Positions 43,719 through 51,520 of a stretch of 64,000 nucleotides of DNA are shown here, in pieces (within the stretch, counting starts at the first letter, position 1; each line of letters starts with the position of its first letter). Origin of the DNA: CAIZQW01 sp942493055 (GTDB lineage: Bacteria > Verrucomicrobiota > Kiritimatiellia > RFP12 > UBA1067); the NCBI GenBank assembly GCA_942493055.1, contig OW818680.1, positions 4,774,001-4,838,000 on the forward strand, read 5' to 3'. The notes beneath the pieces are model-generated. The model was given only the letters and a program-made list of their open reading frames with translations, had not been told where the DNA came from and did not search any database. A program made the translations under genes and the position numbers.

Positions 43719-45647
43719 ATGAACACGCTTATCGACATCTTTGTTCCTGGACGCGTGTGCCTCTTTGGCGAGCATTCGGACTGGGCTGGCGGCCATCGCC
43801 GGACCAACTCGAAGCTCGAGCCAGGCGTCGTGATCATCTCCGGAACCAACCAGGGCATGTTTGCGAAGTGCAAAAAGGCGCAAGGTGAGCTTGTTGTCCG
43901 ATCCACACTGCCTGACGGCACGGTTACTGAGACCTATCGTGTGCCCATGGAATCAGCCCGCTTGCAACAGGAGGCTGCAGCCGGCGGCTTCTTCAGCTAT
44001 GCCGCAGGCGTCGCCGGGTATATGCTGGACTTTTATGGTGTTGACGGCATTGAGATCGACAACTACAGGACGACCCTGCCTGTAAAGAAAGGTCTGAGTT
44101 CCTCCGCAGCGTTTTGCGTCCTTGTGGCGCGCGCCTTTAACAAGCTCTACCAGCTTGGCCTGACCACGCGCGCGGAGATCGAAGCTGCTTATCAGGGCGA
44201 AATTGCAACGCCCTCGCGCTGCGGCCGCATGGATCAAGGCTGCGCCTTCGGCCAGATCCCGGTGATGATGACCTTTGACGGTGACCGACTGGGGGTGACC
44301 CCCTTGCGTCCGGGCAATGATTTTTATCTCCTCATCGCTGACCTGTGCGGCAAAAAAGATACGGTCAAGATCCTTGCGGACCTCAATGCCTCCTTCCCCT
44401 TCGCAAAGCATGCGACTGATGAAGCGGTGCAGCGCACGTTGGGTACGGAAAATCAGCGCATTTCAAAAGCTGCGCAACAGGCGATCACGACAGGGGATGT
44501 CGCCAAGCTGGGTGCATTGATGACAGAGGCGCAGGAGGTGTTCGATGAAAATCTGATGCCAGTCTGCTCAGAACTGATCAGCCCCAAGTTGCATCGGGTG
44601 CTTGCAGATCCCCAGGTGAAGACGTTTGTTTATGGCGGCAAGGGGGTCGGCTCGCAAGGTGATGGCTGCGTCCAGTTCATTTGCAAGGGTGTTGCGGAAC
44701 GCCAGCAGCTCGCGAGCTATCTATCCTCAACCTATCACATGCCGTGCTTTGATCTGGATATCTGCCGTCCTGTCTCTGTGCGCAAGGCCGTGATCCCTGT
44801 TGCAGGCCTGGGGACACGCATGTTCCCCTATACCAAGGCCGTTCCCAAGACCTTCCTGCCGGTGGTCACCCCGGAGGGCGTTGCTAAGCCGGTCATTCAG
44901 GTCATCCTCGAAGAGGCATTGTCCTCGGGTGTCGAAGAGATCGCATTGATTATCCAGCCCGAGGATGAGGCGCGCTTCAGAGCTTATTTCCAGACAGAGG
45001 TCCGTGTTGAGACCTTGAATAAACTTCCGGCTCAGTTACGGGAGGAGGCTGAAAAACTGAAAGCGATCAGTTCGCACATCACCTATATTCCGCAACACGA
45101 AGCCAAGGGCTTTGGTCATGCGGTCCTGCTGGCTGAAAAGTTTGTGGCGAACGAACCTTTCCTCCTGATGCTGGGCGACCATCTCTTCCGCTCGTCAGAG
45201 GAGCGCAGTGTGGCCCGGCAAGTGGTTGAACGCTTTGAGGCGTTCGGCGAAACCCAGAGCGTGGTCGGCATTTACGAGGAGACGCTGGAAAAGACAAAAC
45301 ACTACGGCACAATTACGGGTGAATGGGTTTCAGAGGAGACGCTTCAACTGACACGCATCCTTGAGAAACCGACAGAAGACGAAGCGCAAGCCTATCTCCA
45401 AGTCGAGCGCCATGGAAAACCAGCTTATTTTTGTGTTAATGGCATCTATGTGCTGCGGGCGAAGATCTTTGATATTCTGCGCGCCTCGGCTGCAGCAGGG
45501 TGTGCACGGGAAATTGAGCTGACCGCCGCGCTTGAACGCCTTCGCGAAGCAGAAGGGGTCAAAGGTCTTGTGGTCAACGGCAAACATTTTGATACGGGAT
45601 TGCCGCAGATTTATGCCGAAACCGTAGCCCGCTTTGGCTCGGAATAA
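43719..45647 (+). CDS. Fused GHMP sugar kinase and UTP-sugar-1-phosphate uridylyltransferase
   Basis: This 642-residue protein is a fusion. Residues 1-350 are a GHMP kinase (PGRVCLFGEHSDWAGGHRR near 10, phosphate loop KKGLSSSAAFC near 124-134, KGVGSQGDGCVQFI near 307). Residues 353-642 are a GalU-like nucleotidyltransferase (AVIPVAGLGTRMFPYTKAVPK; GLGTR at 363-367). Such fusions could phosphorylate a free sugar at C1 and then make UDP-sugar, like the fucokinase/GDP-fucose pyrophosphorylase FKP; the sugar (galactose, arabinose or glucuronate) is not deducible. No ribosome-binding site; an octamer array and CTTCTC precede it. Confidence 0.9.
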   Translation: MNTLIDIFVPGRVCLFGEHSDWAGGHRRTNSKLEPGVVIISGTNQGMFAKCKKAQGELVVRSTLPDGTVTETYRVPMESARLQQEAAAGGFFSYAAGVAGYMLDFYGVDGIEIDNYRTTLPVKKGLSSSAAFCVLVARAFNKLYQLGLTTRAEIEAAYQGEIATPSRCGRMDQGCAFGQIPVMMTFDGDRLGVTPLRPGNDFYLLIADLCGKKDTVKILADLNASFPFAKHATDEAVQRTLGTENQRISKAAQQAITTGDVAKLGALMTEAQEVFDENLMPVCSELISPKLHRVLADPQVKTFVYGGKGVGSQGDGCVQFICKGVAERQQLASYLSSTYHMPCFDLDICRPVSVRKAVIPVAGLGTRMFPYTKAVPKTFLPVVTPEGVAKPVIQVILEEALSSGVEEIALIIQPEDEARFRAYFQTEVRVETLNKLPAQLREEAEKLKAISSHITYIPQHEAKGFGHAVLLAEKFVANEPFLLMLGDHLFRSSEERSVARQVVERFEAFGETQSVVGIYEETLEKTKHYGTITGEWVSEETLQLTRILEKPTEDEAQAYLQVERHGKPAYFCVNGIYVLRAKIFDILRASAAAGCAREIELTAALERLREAEGVKGLVVNGKHFDTGLPQIYAETVARFGSE

Positions 45648-45654
45648 ACGCTTT

Positions 45655-46095
45655 ATGCCACTTTCAAAACATTATTTGGATTTGAATAGACAGACGGTCT
45701 GCTTTGACTGTGTCGCGCTCGGCATTGCTTTAAGGGAGGGGCTTCCTGAAATAGAGTTTGCCTTGTTGCTGGGGTCTGCAAAAGATGGTGTTGTGAAGCC
45801 TCATAGCGACATCGATCTTGCGCTGTATGTAAGTCAGCCCATCACGTCTGCGTTTTACAACAAGGTGGAGGAACTCGTTGTAAAGCATCTCGGAAGCGCC
45901 GTGCGTGTTGACATTGGCATTCTGAACAGGGCAGACCCGGTTTATCGCTTTGAGGCATTGAAAGGTCGGCCACTCTTTTTCAGGAATGATGAGATCTGGT
46001 TGCATTTCTACTCGGTTACCTGCCGTGAATTCGAGACGCAGATGTTCCATTATGAGCGGCAGCGCCACTATCGAATGGAAAGAGGTATTGCATGA
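45655..46095 (+). CDS. MNT-domain nucleotidyltransferase, antitoxin of a MntA/HepT pair
   Basis: The start is taken at ATG 45655, 8 bases after the kinase stop; the frame from TTG 45634 overlaps it. The 146-residue protein has the minimal nucleotidyltransferase motif G40-S41 followed by D52 and D54 (LGSAKDGVVKPHSDIDLAL). In MntA-HepT systems the MNT enzyme AMPylates the HEPN toxin and neutralises it. The ATG of the HEPN gene overlaps its stop (ATGA), so production is coupled. This pair sits directly between two sugar-nucleotide genes. Confidence 0.92.
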   Translation: MPLSKHYLDLNRQTVCFDCVALGIALREGLPEIEFALLLGSAKDGVVKPHSDIDLALYVSQPITSAFYNKVEELVVKHLGSAVRVDIGILNRADPVYRFEALKGRPLFFRNDEIWLHFYSVTCREFETQMFHYERQRHYRMERGIA

Positions 46096-46502
46096 TATTG
46101 AACGGAGTGGTACAACGCAAGCTCGCCTTGTTAGATCAAAATGTTGCAAAGCTGGAGCTGTATTTGAATGGCAAGTCACTTGAAGCCTTTAAAGGTGACG
46201 ATATGCTCCAGTCGGCTACAGAGCGCGTTCTTCAAGTGTCGATTGAAGTGATGATCGATATTGCGGAGCGGCTCATTGCGCTCAAAGGTGCCGGTCCCGT
46301 GGCAACGGCTTCGGAAGCGATCGAGCGTCTGGTCATGCTGAAAATCCTTAAATCAGCGATTCCCTATTCGGATATGGTGCGTTTCCGCAATCTCATCGTC
46401 CATGAATATGAGACCATTGACCCAACGATCTTGTATTCCATTGCCGTAGACCATCGTGCTGATTTTCGTCGCTTCCGTGATGAAATCGATCAGACCTGTT
46501 AG
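46092..46502 (+). CDS. HEPN-domain toxin (DUF86/HepT)
   Basis: The 136-residue, mostly helical protein has the HEPN ribonuclease motif Rx4HxY at R99, H104 and Y106 (RNLIVHEY). HepT toxins cleave RNA, often tRNA, unless AMPylated at the tyrosine by their MNT partner, encoded with a 4-base overlap just upstream. The next gene, rfbA, starts 24 bases downstream, so the pair may be co-transcribed with sugar genes. Confidence 0.92.
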   Translation: MILNGVVQRKLALLDQNVAKLELYLNGKSLEAFKGDDMLQSATERVLQVSIEVMIDIAERLIALKGAGPVATASEAIERLVMLKILKSAIPYSDMVRFRNLIVHEYETIDPTILYSIAVDHRADFRRFRDEIDQTC

Positions 46503-46526
46503 TCAAATAGAACGAAAAGGAGTTGT

Positions 46527-47423
46527 ATGAAAGGTATTATTTTAGCAGGTGGCAGTGGTACGCGTCTCTATCCGTCCACGCAGACGGTCTCCAAGCAGTT
46601 GCTGCCCGTCTATGACAAGCCGATGATCTATTATCCGCTCTCCTTGCTGATGCTCTTTGGCATCAAGGAGTACCTGATCATCTCCACCCCGCATGACACG
46701 CCCAATATCAAGGGCTTGCTCGGCGATGGCAAACGCCTGGGCATCACCATTCAATACGCGGTTCAGCCCGAACCCAAGGGCATTGCGCAGGCCTTTACGA
46801 TCGGCGCTGACTTTGTGGGCACTGATCCGGTCTGCCTGATCCTGGGGGACAACATCTTCTATCTGGGCGGACAGGTCGATGAATTCAAGCAGCAGATGAA
46901 GGAGCACGAAGCGACCGATCGCGCCATGATCTTTGCCTACCATGTCACAGATCCCGAGCGCTTCGGGGTTGTCGAGTTTGACCGTAACTTCAAAGCCCTG
47001 TCCATTGAAGAAAAACCGAAACAGCCCAAGTCCAATTATGCGGCAGTCGGACTCTACTGTTTTCCGGGCGATGTGGTTGAAAAGACAAAGACGCTCAAGC
47101 CCTCTGCGCGTGGCGAACTGGAGATCACGGACCTCAACAACCTCTACCTCAAAGAGGGGCGCATGGATGCCATGCCCATGCGTCGCGGCAATGCATGGCT
47201 GGATGCGGGAACGCCGGATGCGCTTCTGGAAGCTGCACAGTTTGTCCAGATCATGGAGAAGCGCCAGGGACTCAAGGTGGCCTGCCTCGAAGAGATCGCC
47301 TTCCGCATGGGCTTTATTGATGAGAAACAGATGCAGGCGCTTGCAGATGAATTGAAAGACTCCATGGACTACAAGAAATATCTCCTCAAAATCCTCGCGG
47401 AAGTCCGTGAATTTAGAGGATGA
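46527..47423 (+). CDS. rfbA: Glucose-1-phosphate thymidylyltransferase
   Basis: RfbA makes dTDP-glucose from glucose 1-phosphate and dTTP. The 298 residues begin with MKGIILAGGSGTRLYPST and contain VSKQLLPVYDKPMIYYPLSLLM, LGDNIFYL near 107, VVEFDRNFKALSIEEKP, NYAAVGLYCFP, and the short-form C-terminus. AAGGAG lies 7 bases before the ATG, unlike the array-flanked genes. It feeds rfbB, which lies beyond the 200-bp repeat element. No rfbC or rfbD is in the window. Confidence 0.96.
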   Translation: MKGIILAGGSGTRLYPSTQTVSKQLLPVYDKPMIYYPLSLLMLFGIKEYLIISTPHDTPNIKGLLGDGKRLGITIQYAVQPEPKGIAQAFTIGADFVGTDPVCLILGDNIFYLGGQVDEFKQQMKEHEATDRAMIFAYHVTDPERFGVVEFDRNFKALSIEEKPKQPKSNYAAVGLYCFPGDVVEKTKTLKPSARGELEITDLNNLYLKEGRMDAMPMRRGNAWLDAGTPDALLEAAQFVQIMEKRQGLKVACLEEIAFRMGFIDEKQMQALADELKDSMDYKKYLLKILAEVREFRG

Positions 47424-47451
47424 TTTGCGTAAGCGACGGAAGGGTAAATGT

Positions 47452-47647
47452 TTTTCGCGAAGATCGCTATGAGGTGCTTGCACGGAAAGCCCCCGCAAGT
47501 GGCGGAATACCGCCGGGGCTTATCTCGTGCAAGCACCTGAGAGTCATGTAACATCAAAGCCGGGTGAAGTACGAGCTGTGCCTCCCGTGTATCCACGGGC
47601 TTGCGTAGGCACGCCGTACTTCACCCAACTAGCGCTCTTTGCGAAAA
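47452..47647 (+). mobile_element. 200-bp two-hairpin repeat element, copy 1
   Basis: The element has imperfect terminal inverted repeats (TTTTCGCGAAGATCGC and the complement of TTTTCGCAAAGAGCGC). It contains two large hairpins, one with arms AGGTGCTTGCACG/CGTGCAAGCACCT and one with GGGTGAAGTACG/CGTACTTCACCC, each with an inner G+C-rich stem. Copies at 55790 and 56066 are in the same orientation. It lies between rfbA and rfbB. Confidence 0.88.
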
Positions 47648-47693
47648 GGTATTCCATCATTTCAAGTAATACTATAGATAAAAAATCAATCAT

Positions 47694-48725
47694 ATGAAGA
47701 AAACAATACTGATTACAGGCGGCGCTGGCTTTATCGGTGCCAACTTTGTTCCCTACTTCGCTGCGAAGTATGCGGACTACCACGTCGTCAACCTCGACAA
47801 GCTGACCTACGCAGGCGACTTGAAGAACCTGACCGAATGCGCAGGCATGAGCAACTACACCTTTGTCCAGGGGGACATCTGCGATGCTGCATTCGTGCTG
47901 GGATTGTTTGAAAAGTACGACGTGCAAGGGGTCATACACTTTGCAGCCGAGAGCCACGTCGATAACTCCATCACAGGTCCACGCGCCTTTATAGAGACGA
48001 ACATCAGCGGGACATTCAATCTCCTAGAGGCCGCCCGCAAGCAGTGGATGGAGTCCCCTAAAAAGGTGAAGGCAGCCTGTCAGGCGTGCCGCTTCCATCA
48101 TATCTCCACCGATGAAGTCTACGGCACGCTGGGAGAGACCGGTCTCTTTCAGGAGACGACACCGTATGCGCCGAACAGTCCCTACTCCGCAAGCAAAGCC
48201 AGCTCCGATTTTCTCGTGCGCGCCTATTATCACACCTACGGGATGAACGTCACGACCTCGAACTGCTCCAATAACTACGGGCCCAAGCAGCACAACGAAA
48301 AGCTCATCCCCACGATTATTCGCAAGTGCCTCGCTGAACAGCCGATCCCGGTCTATGGCAAGGGGGCGAATATCCGCGACTGGCTCTACGTACTCGATCA
48401 CTGCAAGGCCATTGATCTGATTTATCACACCGGCAGGGCAGGGGAGACCTACAATGTCGGCGGCCGCAATGAGAAGACGAATATCGATATCGTGCGCGAA
48501 ATTTGTGGAATCCTCGACAGCAAAAAGCCCCGCGCAAAGGGTGCCTCCTACGCTGACCTGATCAGTTTCGTCACAGACCGTCCCGGTCACGACCTGCGGT
48601 ATGCGATCGATGCCACGAAGCTTGAGACTGAACTCGGCTGGACCGCAGAAGAGAACTTCGCCAGCGGCATCATCAAGACAATCGACTGGTATCTTGAGAA
48701 TAGTTCTAAAGTTCTAAAATGCTAA
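47694..48725 (+). CDS. rfbB: dTDP-glucose 4,6-dehydratase
   Basis: RfbB converts dTDP-glucose to dTDP-4-keto-6-deoxyglucose. In 343 residues are GGAGFIGANFVPYFA near 9, HFAAESHVDNSI near 81, THR/SDEVYGTLGE near 126-137, and the catalytic YSASK (Y164, K168), plus NVTTSNCSNNYGPKQH. The last residues (SSKVLKC) and the stop codon come from the adjoining octamer array, so the array has replaced the end of the gene. The product could go to 4-amino sugars through the DegT aminotransferase at 60458. Confidence 0.96.
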   Translation: MKKTILITGGAGFIGANFVPYFAAKYADYHVVNLDKLTYAGDLKNLTECAGMSNYTFVQGDICDAAFVLGLFEKYDVQGVIHFAAESHVDNSITGPRAFIETNISGTFNLLEAARKQWMESPKKVKAACQACRFHHISTDEVYGTLGETGLFQETTPYAPNSPYSASKASSDFLVRAYYHTYGMNVTTSNCSNNYGPKQHNEKLIPTIIRKCLAEQPIPVYGKGANIRDWLYVLDHCKAIDLIYHTGRAGETYNVGGRNEKTNIDIVREICGILDSKKPRAKGASYADLISFVTDRPGHDLRYAIDATKLETELGWTAEENFASGIIKTIDWYLENSSKVLKC

Positions 48726-48842
48726 AGTTCTAAAGTCTGAGAGCAGAAGGCTGTAGCCCATTACCGCTCACCCCAGTTTCAAGTTTCACTTTAGAACTTC
48801 TCCCACTCGCGCATTCACGCATTCGCGCATTCGCGCATTCTC
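48704..48842. repeat. Octamer spacer with 45-base motif and CGCATTCG words
   Basis: TTCTAAAG words (48704-48735) face a short AACTTTAG arm (48786-48797), with the conserved 45-base motif (48736-48780) between. CGCATTCA/CGCATTCG octamers follow to 48842, immediately before the next gene. Confidence 0.88.
48736..48780. repeat. Conserved 45-base spacer motif, copy 1
   Basis: TCTGAGAGCAG...GCTGTAGCCC...CCGCTCACC...CAGTTTC. It can form a small hairpin (GGGCTGTAGCCC in other copies, and GAGCNG/CCGCTC). The other copies are at 51424, 52933, 53751 and 54730. Confidence 0.82.
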
Positions 48843-48849
48843 TCTCCCA

Positions 48850-49134
48850 ATGCCTTTATTCACTCGAAATATTCTATGGGATGTCAATCTGGAGACGTTC
48901 GACATCCAGAAGGGGCGGCGGCTTGTGGTGCAACGCGTGCTGATGCTGGGGACGCTGGATGATTTACATCTCTTAAAAACGCTCTATTCGCTCTCCGATA
49001 TCCGGGAAGAGGTCATAAGAATCAAAGATTGGGATTCCAAGGTGATGAATTTTATTTCGCTCTGGCTGGATATCCCGAGGGAACAGTTCGCATGTTGCAC
49101 ACACAGACACTCGCACCTGAAACATTGGGATTGA
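48850..49134 (+). CDS. DUF6922-like partner of an AbiEii-type nucleotidyltransferase
   Basis: The 94-residue protein (LFTRNILWDVNLETFDIQ, VVQRVLMLGTLDDLHLLKTLY) is homologous to the 99-residue product at 52045, and both overlap the start of a downstream AbiEii-like nucleotidyltransferase gene. I take it as the antitoxin side of the pair, by position and small size, not from a known activity. No ribosome-binding site; CGCATTC octamers and CTCTCCC precede the ATG. Confidence 0.82.
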   Translation: MPLFTRNILWDVNLETFDIQKGRRLVVQRVLMLGTLDDLHLLKTLYSLSDIREEVIRIKDWDSKVMNFISLWLDIPREQFACCTHRHSHLKHWD

Positions 49135-49709
49135 TCCAGGCCCTTCAAGCAGAGCCTCTGTTGCAGGGATTCCATCTGGTTGGGGGTACAGCGCTGGCGC
49201 TGCAGATTGGACATCGCTTCTCGATCGATATCGATCTGTTTACGAGGAGCGACTATGATATTGACGACGTATTGAACTTGTTCATCAAGAAGTATGGATT
49301 CCAACGGAGCTATCAACGCGGAAAAACCTTGAAAGGGTTCATTGATGGCGTTCTGGTTGATTTGATTCGTCATGACTATGAAGAAATTCAGATCACCGAA
49401 GCCGCTCCTGTCCGCATGCTGTCCGCCAAAGATATAGCAGCGATGAAGCTCAACGCCATTACAGGGAACGGAACACGGGTAAAGGATTTTATTGATGTGT
49501 ACTTCCTGCTGGAACAGTTCACGTTGGAAGAGATGCTGGACTTCTACAAGAAAAAGTATCAGCAGGATGACGCACTGATGATTCTTCGCAGTCTTGTCTT
49601 CTTCGACGATGTTGACCTTGCTGAGTGGCCACGGCTCTTACGGGAGCCCCATCTGACCTTTGACCACGTCAAAACAAGAATCATTGATGTTGTCAAACCG
49701 CTATTATAG
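49092..49709 (+). CDS. AbiEii/AbiGii-type nucleotidyltransferase
   Basis: The start is taken at ATG 49092 (MLHTQTLAPETLG), inside the previous gene. The 205-residue protein has the AbiEii motif GGTALAL (G31, G32) and D46/D48 (HRFSIDIDLF), with a K/D pair further on (KDIAAMKLNAI, KDFIDVYFLLE). Such enzymes are toxins that modify tRNA with nucleotides and act in phage defence. A paralogue with the same motif positions is at 52299. Confidence 0.92.
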   Translation: MLHTQTLAPETLGLIQALQAEPLLQGFHLVGGTALALQIGHRFSIDIDLFTRSDYDIDDVLNLFIKKYGFQRSYQRGKTLKGFIDGVLVDLIRHDYEEIQITEAAPVRMLSAKDIAAMKLNAITGNGTRVKDFIDVYFLLEQFTLEEMLDFYKKKYQQDDALMILRSLVFFDDVDLAEWPRLLREPHLTFDHVKTRIIDVVKPLL

Positions 49710-49799
49710 TTTTTAACCACAAGGAACTCAAAGAACACAAAGAAGCGCTGGATGTTGGACGTTCGTTGTTCAAGGTTGTCTACCCAGTTTCAAGTTTCC

Positions 49800-49853
49800 A
49801 GTTTCATCATCAAAACTTTAGAACTTTAGCATTTTAGAACTTTAGAACTTCTC
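49800..49853. repeat. AACTTTAG octamer array before a small bicistron
   Basis: AACTTTAG, AACTTTAG, CATTTTAG, AACTTTAG, AACTTCTC lead directly to the ATG at 49855. The 49720-49800 stretch has AACCACAAGGAACTCAAAGAACACAAAGA-like and GGATGTTGGACGTTCG words. Confidence 0.88.
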
Positions 49854-49854
49854 C

Positions 49855-49965
49855 ATGCTGAACAACCTGGATCTTGAGCTTGATATTCACCCGTTGTGTC
49901 GACGCTACGGTTCGGAAGCCCTTTATCGTCACGTTGTTGAGAAAGTCGAGGCCCTTAACAGATGA
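49855..49965 (+). CDS. Very small protein, 36 residues, first of a bicistron
   Basis: ATG 49855 follows the octamer array by three bases and reads MLNNLDLELDIHPLCRRYG, ending TGA at 49965. The stop overlaps the next start (ATGA). The composition looks coding, with charged and hydrophobic residues alternating, but no family is recognised. A toxin-antitoxin-like bicistron is possible. Confidence 0.5.
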   Translation: MLNNLDLELDIHPLCRRYGSEALYRHVVEKVEALNR

Positions 49966-50156
49966 TTGCCACGGACGATCTGCGGTTACGGCATCCGCCA
50001 CTCCCGCGCCTGACAATGGACGAATACGTCACCTGGATAGAGGCCACGCTTCAACAGGCTGATCCAGTCATGGTGGCACGGCAAAAGGCCATCCAGAAGC
50101 AAATCAAAGTCCCCTTCCGGATCGTACGAGACGAAGGGGAAGTTCTAAAGTTCTAA
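49962..50156 (+). CDS. Small hypothetical protein, 64 residues, second of a bicistron
   Basis: The start overlaps the stop of the 36-residue gene by 4 bases. The protein (MIATDDLRLRHPPLPRLTM, then a helix EYVTWIEATLQQADPVMVAR) has no recognised family. Its last residues (GEVLKF) and stop codon are encoded by the following octamer array, as in rfbB. Confidence 0.55.
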   Translation: MIATDDLRLRHPPLPRLTMDEYVTWIEATLQQADPVMVARQKAIQKQIKVPFRIVRDEGEVLKF

Positions 50157-50629
50157 AATGCTAAAGTTCTAAAGTTTGGAACAAGCCAAGACGTCTTACA
50201 TTTTTTTATTCCGCGCCAATCCGCGCAATCCGTAGCTAAAAATTATTCTCAGTTTCCAGTTTCCTCTTAAACTTTAGCACTTTAGAACTTCTCCCCTCCT
50301 TGGATATTGATCATTTCGTGTTGGATATTAGCTCCCCGCCTACGGATCTGGAATAAACGAGGGGAGTAACATCTTAGCATCCGAAATACATGAAGCACAC
50401 TGCGGCTCACCGAGACGGTTCGCCCTACCCGCTTCGCATGGGGCATAAATCTGCTCCGAAGGAGGTAGGGCGAACCGTCTCGGTGAGCCGCAGAGGAAAA
50501 CAGTTTTTTTCTTGTTTTTAGTGTGGTTCGTGGACAAAAACTTGAAGTTACAGGCAGGATATTCTCTCCCACTTTAGAACTTTAGCATTTTCGAACTTTA
50601 GAACTTCTCCCCTTCTCACTAACACTTCT
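50141..50629. repeat. Gene-free 470-base spacer with octamer arms and a 90-bp inverted repeat
   Basis: TTCTAAAG words (50141-50176) are followed by AGTTTCCAGTTTCC 7-mers, AACTTTAGCACTTTAG words (50270-50292), GGATATT 7-mers, the inverted repeat element at 50402-50491, and a further AACTTTAG/CATTTTCG array (50567-50607) just before the dehydrogenase gene. No gene is seen. Confidence 0.85.
50402..50491. repeat. 90-bp perfect inverted repeat element, copy 2
   Basis: It has the same 28-base arms as the copy at 41874-41965 (GCGGCTCACCGAGACGG...), with a loop that differs by several changes and a two-base deletion. The arms are identical between copies while the loop is not. Confidence 0.88.
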
Positions 50630-51388
50630 ATGAAAACGACTCACACAATCGGTATTGTCGGGTGCGGCTTTATTGGCGGCGCCCTTAAGCAATGGGTTGA
50701 AACCTACAATCCAAGCGTAAAGGTTCTCGTCTCCGATCCGCCGAAGGGCTTCAACGATGACCTCGCCTCTGCGGAGGTTTTGTTTGTCAGCATCCATATC
50801 CCGACAGAGGCAAACGGGGATCAGGATCTGGCGCTTCTTAAAGAGATTCTCAAAGGACTGCCTGACAAGCCCATCTTCATCCGTACGACAATCCTGCCTG
50901 GCACGAGCGAGATGCTTTCCAAGGAGACGGGCCGCCGCGTCTACTTCATGCCGGAGTTTCTCACACAGCGCACCGCGTATGCGGACTTCTGTTCCCAGGC
51001 GATGGTCTTCACGGCTGAGACCGAACTCTTGCAGAAGATCTTTGTCGGCAAGAAATTTGTGGAGATGACCTCCTTTGAAGCCGAGGTCGCCAAGTATGCG
51101 CATAACGTCTTCGGAGCTGTCAAGGTGACCTATTTTAACGGGATCTATGACTACTGCCAGAAAAATAACGCCGACTATGACCGTGTGCTGCAAGGCGTCC
51201 TGCTGAGCGGCTACATCAACGACACCCATACGCAGGTGCCTGGACCGGATGGGAAGCTCGGGTATGGCGGCAAATGTTTCCCCAAGGATGTCAATGCGCT
51301 GACTGAGATGACAAAGGGCTACCCCCTCCAAGAGTTGCTCAAGACCATCAAGCCCTTGAACCTGATCTTCCGGGGCGAAGATCAATAG
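50630..51388 (+). CDS. Short UDP-glucose/GDP-mannose dehydrogenase-like protein
   Basis: The 252-residue protein has the N-terminal NAD domain (IGIVGCGFIGGAL, 8-20), FVSIHIPTEANGDQD, IFIRTTILPGTSEML and the central domain with C216 (YGGKCFPKD), the catalytic cysteine of this superfamily. It ends after that domain and lacks the C-terminal UDP-binding domain of the full enzyme at 40463. It may bind another substrate or use a partner. The gene follows an octamer array and CTTCTC, without a ribosome-binding site. Confidence 0.88.
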   Translation: MKTTHTIGIVGCGFIGGALKQWVETYNPSVKVLVSDPPKGFNDDLASAEVLFVSIHIPTEANGDQDLALLKEILKGLPDKPIFIRTTILPGTSEMLSKETGRRVYFMPEFLTQRTAYADFCSQAMVFTAETELLQKIFVGKKFVEMTSFEAEVAKYAHNVFGAVKVTYFNGIYDYCQKNNADYDRVLQGVLLSGYINDTHTQVPGPDGKLGYGGKCFPKDVNALTEMTKGYPLQELLKTIKPLNLIFRGEDQ

Positions 51389-51390
51389 CA

Positions 51391-51509
51391 GTTCTAAAGT
51401 TCTAAAATGCTAAAGTTCTAAAGTCTGAGAGCAGCGGGCTGTAGCCCATTACCGCTCATCCCAGTTTCCAGTTTCCTCTTACCCTTTAGAACTCTCGAAC
51501 TTTAGAACT
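51391..51509. repeat. Inverted octamer spacer with 45-base motif
   Basis: TTCTAAAG words (51391-51423), the conserved 45-base motif (51424-51468), TTTCCAG 7-mers and AACTCTCG/AACTTTAG words (51482-51509) separate the dehydrogenase gene and the four-helix-bundle gene. Confidence 0.87.
51424..51468. repeat. Conserved 45-base spacer motif, copy 2
   Basis: Same motif as 48736-48780 (TCTGAGAGCAGCGGGCTGTA...), with the GGGCTGTAGCCC palindrome intact. Confidence 0.82.
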
Positions 51510-51520
51510 GGATTTATAAT

